Source of the DNA: Candidatus Woesearchaeota archaeon
GTDB lineage: Archaea; Nanobdellota; Nanobdellia; Woesearchaeales; JACPBO01
DNA length: 64,000 nt
Reading direction: 5' to 3'
NCBI GenBank assembly: GCA_030651135.1
Contig: JAUSCS010000006.1
Location: 318,851 to 382,850 of the forward strand
The notes beneath the pieces were generated by a model. The model did not search any database. It was not told where the DNA came from and worked only from the letters and a program-made list of their open reading frames with translations. This document shows positions 61,819-64,000 of the stretch, in pieces; the stretch's first letter is position 1; each line of letters begins with the position of its first letter. Made by a program: the position numbers and the translations under genes.

Positions 61819-61952
61819 GTGAATGGAAAACATTAATGAGTTAATATAATTTTCGGGTTCAAGTAATATTACGCACAACACTCTTTAATCGCATTGCCAC
61901 TGGACATCTCTGCCCACAACTTATTTAAAGGACAAGTTATTACATAAGTGCC

Positions 61953-62804
61953 ATGGATCCCAATAACACATTAGCTGTATTTCAAGGGAAGAAGATAAGG
62001 AGAACTTTACATGAGGGAGAATGGTGGTTTTCTGTAATAGATGTAGTGGCTGTTTTAACAGAACAAGAAGACTTTCAAACAGCAAGGAAATACTGGAATA
62101 AGCTAAGCCAAAGGCTGAGAGAAGAAGGAAGCGAAGCGGTGACAAATTGTCACCAGTTGAAACTTCCTGCTGAAGATGGCAAATTAAGGGAAACAGACTG
62201 CGCTAATACCAAAAATATGTTCAGAATCATCCAATCTATACCTTCTCCCAAGGCAGAGCCTTTCAAGCAGTGGCTTGCTCAGGTTGGCTATGAACGAGTT
62301 CAGGAAATAGAAGATCCCGAACTTGCTCAAAAACGAATGAAGGAGCTTTATAGAGCTAAAGGTTATTCTGACGATTGGATAGAAAAAAGAGTTCGTGGAA
62401 TTGCCATAAGGGACGAATTGACAGACGAATGGAAGAAAAGAGGAGTAGAAGCTGAAAGGGAATTTGCCATTTTAACAGCAGAAATTTCTAAAGCAACTTT
62501 TGGCATGACTCCGAACGAATATAAGAACTTTAAGGGACTGAAAAAAGAGAACTTGCGAGACCATATGGATGATTTGGAACTGATTTTTTCAATGTTAGGA
62601 GAAAAAGTATCGACAGAAATCACGAGAAAAGAAGATGCGCAGGGATACACAGAAGTTGAAGGTACTGCCAAAAGAGGCGGAAGAGTAGCTGGCAATGCAC
62701 GAAAAGACACAGAAAAAGAATTAGGGCGCCCTATCACATCAAGAGAAAACTATCTTTCTGAACCAGAGAAAAAGAAAAAGTTAGAAGATAAGAGTAAAAA
62801 GTAA
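61953..62804 (+). CDS. dinD: DinD/Bro-N family protein
   Basis: 283 residues. The Bro-N domain (IRRTLHEGEWWFSVIDVVAV) spans ~10-110, followed by the DinD-type C-terminal part: KATFGMTPNEYKNFKGL, RDHMDDLELIFSMLGEKVS and ITRKEDAQGYTEVEGTAKRG. In E. coli DinD is SOS-induced and modulates RecA. Leaderless from TATA TTATTTAAAG. It is typical of horizontally spread genes and sits between EMC3 and the ribosomal genes. Confidence 0.85.
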   Translation: MDPNNTLAVFQGKKIRRTLHEGEWWFSVIDVVAVLTEQEDFQTARKYWNKLSQRLREEGSEAVTNCHQLKLPAEDGKLRETDCANTKNMFRIIQSIPSPKAEPFKQWLAQVGYERVQEIEDPELAQKRMKELYRAKGYSDDWIEKRVRGIAIRDELTDEWKKRGVEAEREFAILTAEISKATFGMTPNEYKNFKGLKKENLRDHMDDLELIFSMLGEKVSTEITRKEDAQGYTEVEGTAKRGGRVAGNARKDTEKELGRPITSRENYLSEPEKKKKLEDKSKK

Positions 62805-62840
62805 TCCTCATATTAATCACTCAATCATTAAAGATTGCAA

Positions 62841-63608
62841 TCAATAAACCTTCATCAGCTTCCTCAGGCCCATGCTGAAGATCAAAGACAGAATGATATA
62901 AGTCCCAAGCCAGCCGAATCTTCCTTTTAACCAACCGCCTTCTTGGATGCCAAATAGGTTCATAACAATCATCTTCTCATTCCCGACTGTTATCTTCTTG
63001 ATCATGCTGTCTTTCAATATGATCTCAGGCTGTTTGTAAGTGCGTCCTTTTGTGATCAGCAATTCATTGCTGTAAGTCTTGTTATTCAGAGAATATGTTA
63101 ATTTATATTCTCCTTCCTTCCCATTCAATTTAAACATAGCTTTATTATTGACAATCTGCTGCGTTGCATTTCCAAGCACCATAATCCCTTCAGGCATTAT
63201 GCTTAATGCCGCTGCTCCTGTTGCTCCTTCAACAAGATCAAGCGTCACATTAAAATCCTGGCCAGGCAGTATTGGATGATAATCAAAATTAGCAGCAAGC
63301 CATCCGTAAATAAGTATTATAGGCAGCAGAGTGATCAATGTCGGCCTCATCGAATGCGACATATATTTCATATTAATTTCCATTGATTTTTTCTGTATTT
63401 CCATAACCCTTTTAGGATCACTCTTATTCTGCTTCATCTCAGCCTGATACTTCTTAAGATCGTCTTTCATCTCTTTCATCAGTTTTTGATTCGTCAGATA
63501 CTTGTAAGCAACTATTATAATAAGTGAAATCAGGAGAGAAATTATAAAAATAGCCAAAAAAGTATTCAGCTGGAGAAGAGGCCCTAAAACAGGATCTAAA
63601 AAGCTCAT
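62841..63608 (-). CDS. EMC3/TMCO1-like (DUF106) membrane protein insertase
   Basis: 255 residues from MSFLDPVLGPLLQLNTFLAI. TM1 ~14-36, coiled-coil Lys/Met-rich segment (EMKDDLKKYQAEMKQNK), TM2 at PTLITLLPIILIYGWLA, and TM3 at the C-terminus (YIILSLIFSMGLRKLMKVY). A ~100-residue beta domain is inserted between TM2 and TM3. Family members belong to the Oxa1 superfamily and insert proteins beside SecY, whose gene lies just upstream here. Confidence 0.88.
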   Translation of the reverse strand: MSFLDPVLGPLLQLNTFLAIFIISLLISLIIIVAYKYLTNQKLMKEMKDDLKKYQAEMKQNKSDPKRVMEIQKKSMEINMKYMSHSMRPTLITLLPIILIYGWLAANFDYHPILPGQDFNVTLDLVEGATGAAALSIMPEGIMVLGNATQQIVNNKAMFKLNGKEGEYKLTYSLNNKTYSNELLITKGRTYKQPEIILKDSMIKKITVGNEKMIVMNLFGIQEGGWLKGRFGWLGTYIILSLIFSMGLRKLMKVY

Positions 63609-63884
63609 TTTACACTCCACCTACAAATTTGCGCATCATGGGATTCATGCCCATCAACCTGTCAAAAACCACCATCATAGATATAGGGTATATTGCTACG
63701 TTCCACCGCATCAAGTGGTTTTTGAGCATGCTCAAAAAATTTCCATAATGTGCCGATACATTGACTTTCAGCCACCAATGCCGATATTGGTGGAAAATTT
63801 TTGACATTTTACAAAAAGCTTGGCTAAAAGTATGCAATGAGGCATTAGCAATGCCTCGGAACGATTGTAGTTGCTGATTCATTT
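63609..63884 (-). repeat. secY-tail duplicate plus hairpin-cluster element, copy 2
   Basis: 63625-63656 (reverse strand) encodes LMGMNPMMRKF, matching the secY tail at 63897-63928 at 27 of 32 bases, offset 272. Between them lie CCAC-CGCATCAA-GTGG, the palindrome TTTTTGAGCATGCTCAAAAA, CCACCAAT/ATTGGTGG and GAGGCATT-AGC-AATGCCTC hairpins. GTCAAAAACCrCCA and the ACCGCATCAAG hairpin are shared with 27180-27360. Confidence 0.75.
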
Positions 63885-64000
63885 TCATCCACTCATAAAC
63901 TTTCTCATCATTGGATTCATGTCCATCATGTGCTGCTTTGCAATATCTTCATATAATCTATAAATAATCATAACAGCCAGTAAAATTCCAGTTCCGCTGC
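63885..64000 (-). CDS. secY: SecY protein translocase subunit, C-terminal fragment
   Basis: The last 37 codons before the stop at 63885-63887 read SGTGILLAVMIIYRLYEDIA, then KQHMMDMNPMMRKFMSG, the last helix and cytosolic tail of SecY. The gene continues beyond the window. SecY forms the translocation pore for the lipoproteins and surface proteins found here. Confidence 0.9.
   Translation of the reverse strand, partial: SGTGILLAVMIIYRLYEDIAKQHMMDMNPMMRKFMSG

Noticed and set aside
63610-63888. 92-codon frame between secY and EMC3
   Set aside because: It is made of the hairpin element plus the duplicated secY tail; only the tail part is protein-like, so it is a remnant, not a gene.

Overview
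This 64 kb window comes from an AT-rich archaeal chromosome, most likely a DPANN lineage of the Woesearchaeota/Pacearchaeota kind. That placement is inferred from gene content; no 16S rRNA or tRNA gene was recognised. Archaeal markers are two-subunit archaeal PheRS, short archaeal TyrRS, Pelota, RFC small subunit, eL14, eL34, SecY next to an EMC3-like insertase, TrmB-type regulators, and leaderless genes with TATA boxes about 25 bases before the start codon. As in many DPANN genomes, bacterial-type GyrA, a RhlE-like helicase and proton-translocating transhydrogenase are also present.

Layout. 1-4908: end of a lamin-tail/CARDB surface protein, an ScpB-like condensin operon ending in a tiny zinc ribbon, and a lipoprotein. 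5-22 kb: an accessory region with an RHH regulator, DEAD-box helicase, thioredoxin-like lipoprotein, an HTH plus HTH-HEPN pair, a five-gene restriction-modification (R-M) operon with two methylases and two candidate nucleases, a small virus- or plasmid-like module, a BcgI-like R-M pair and a XerA-type recombinase. These cargos are separated by 250-870 base non-coding stretches that carry a dispersed, inverted, hairpin-rich repeat family. 22-56 kb: mostly core genes, including gyrA with an intein, peptidases of families M29, M24 and M16, TyrRS, a Cas4-like nuclease, RFC, a cluster of related surface lipoproteins, Pelota, pntAB, ADP-forming acyl-CoA synthetase and pheST. Small insertions interrupt it (hydrolase, PIN/RHH, HEPN-MNT).

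56.7-60 kb: a second accessory region between pheT and eL14. It holds a nuclease-like gene bracketed by a duplicated pheT 3' end, then a striking operon of seven tiny, divergent HTH proteins followed by an HTH-HEPN protein with an intact RNxxxH ribonuclease motif. Copies of the same dispersed repeat family lie on both sides. 60-64 kb: eL14, eL34, EMC3 and the end of secY, with a Nudix gene and a DinD/Bro gene inserted, and a second copy of the secY tail separated by a hairpin-rich element.

The most likely undescribed system is the micro-HTH array plus HEPN operon (57659-59815). The most interesting DNA-level signal is the repeat family that frames defence cargo in both accessory regions.
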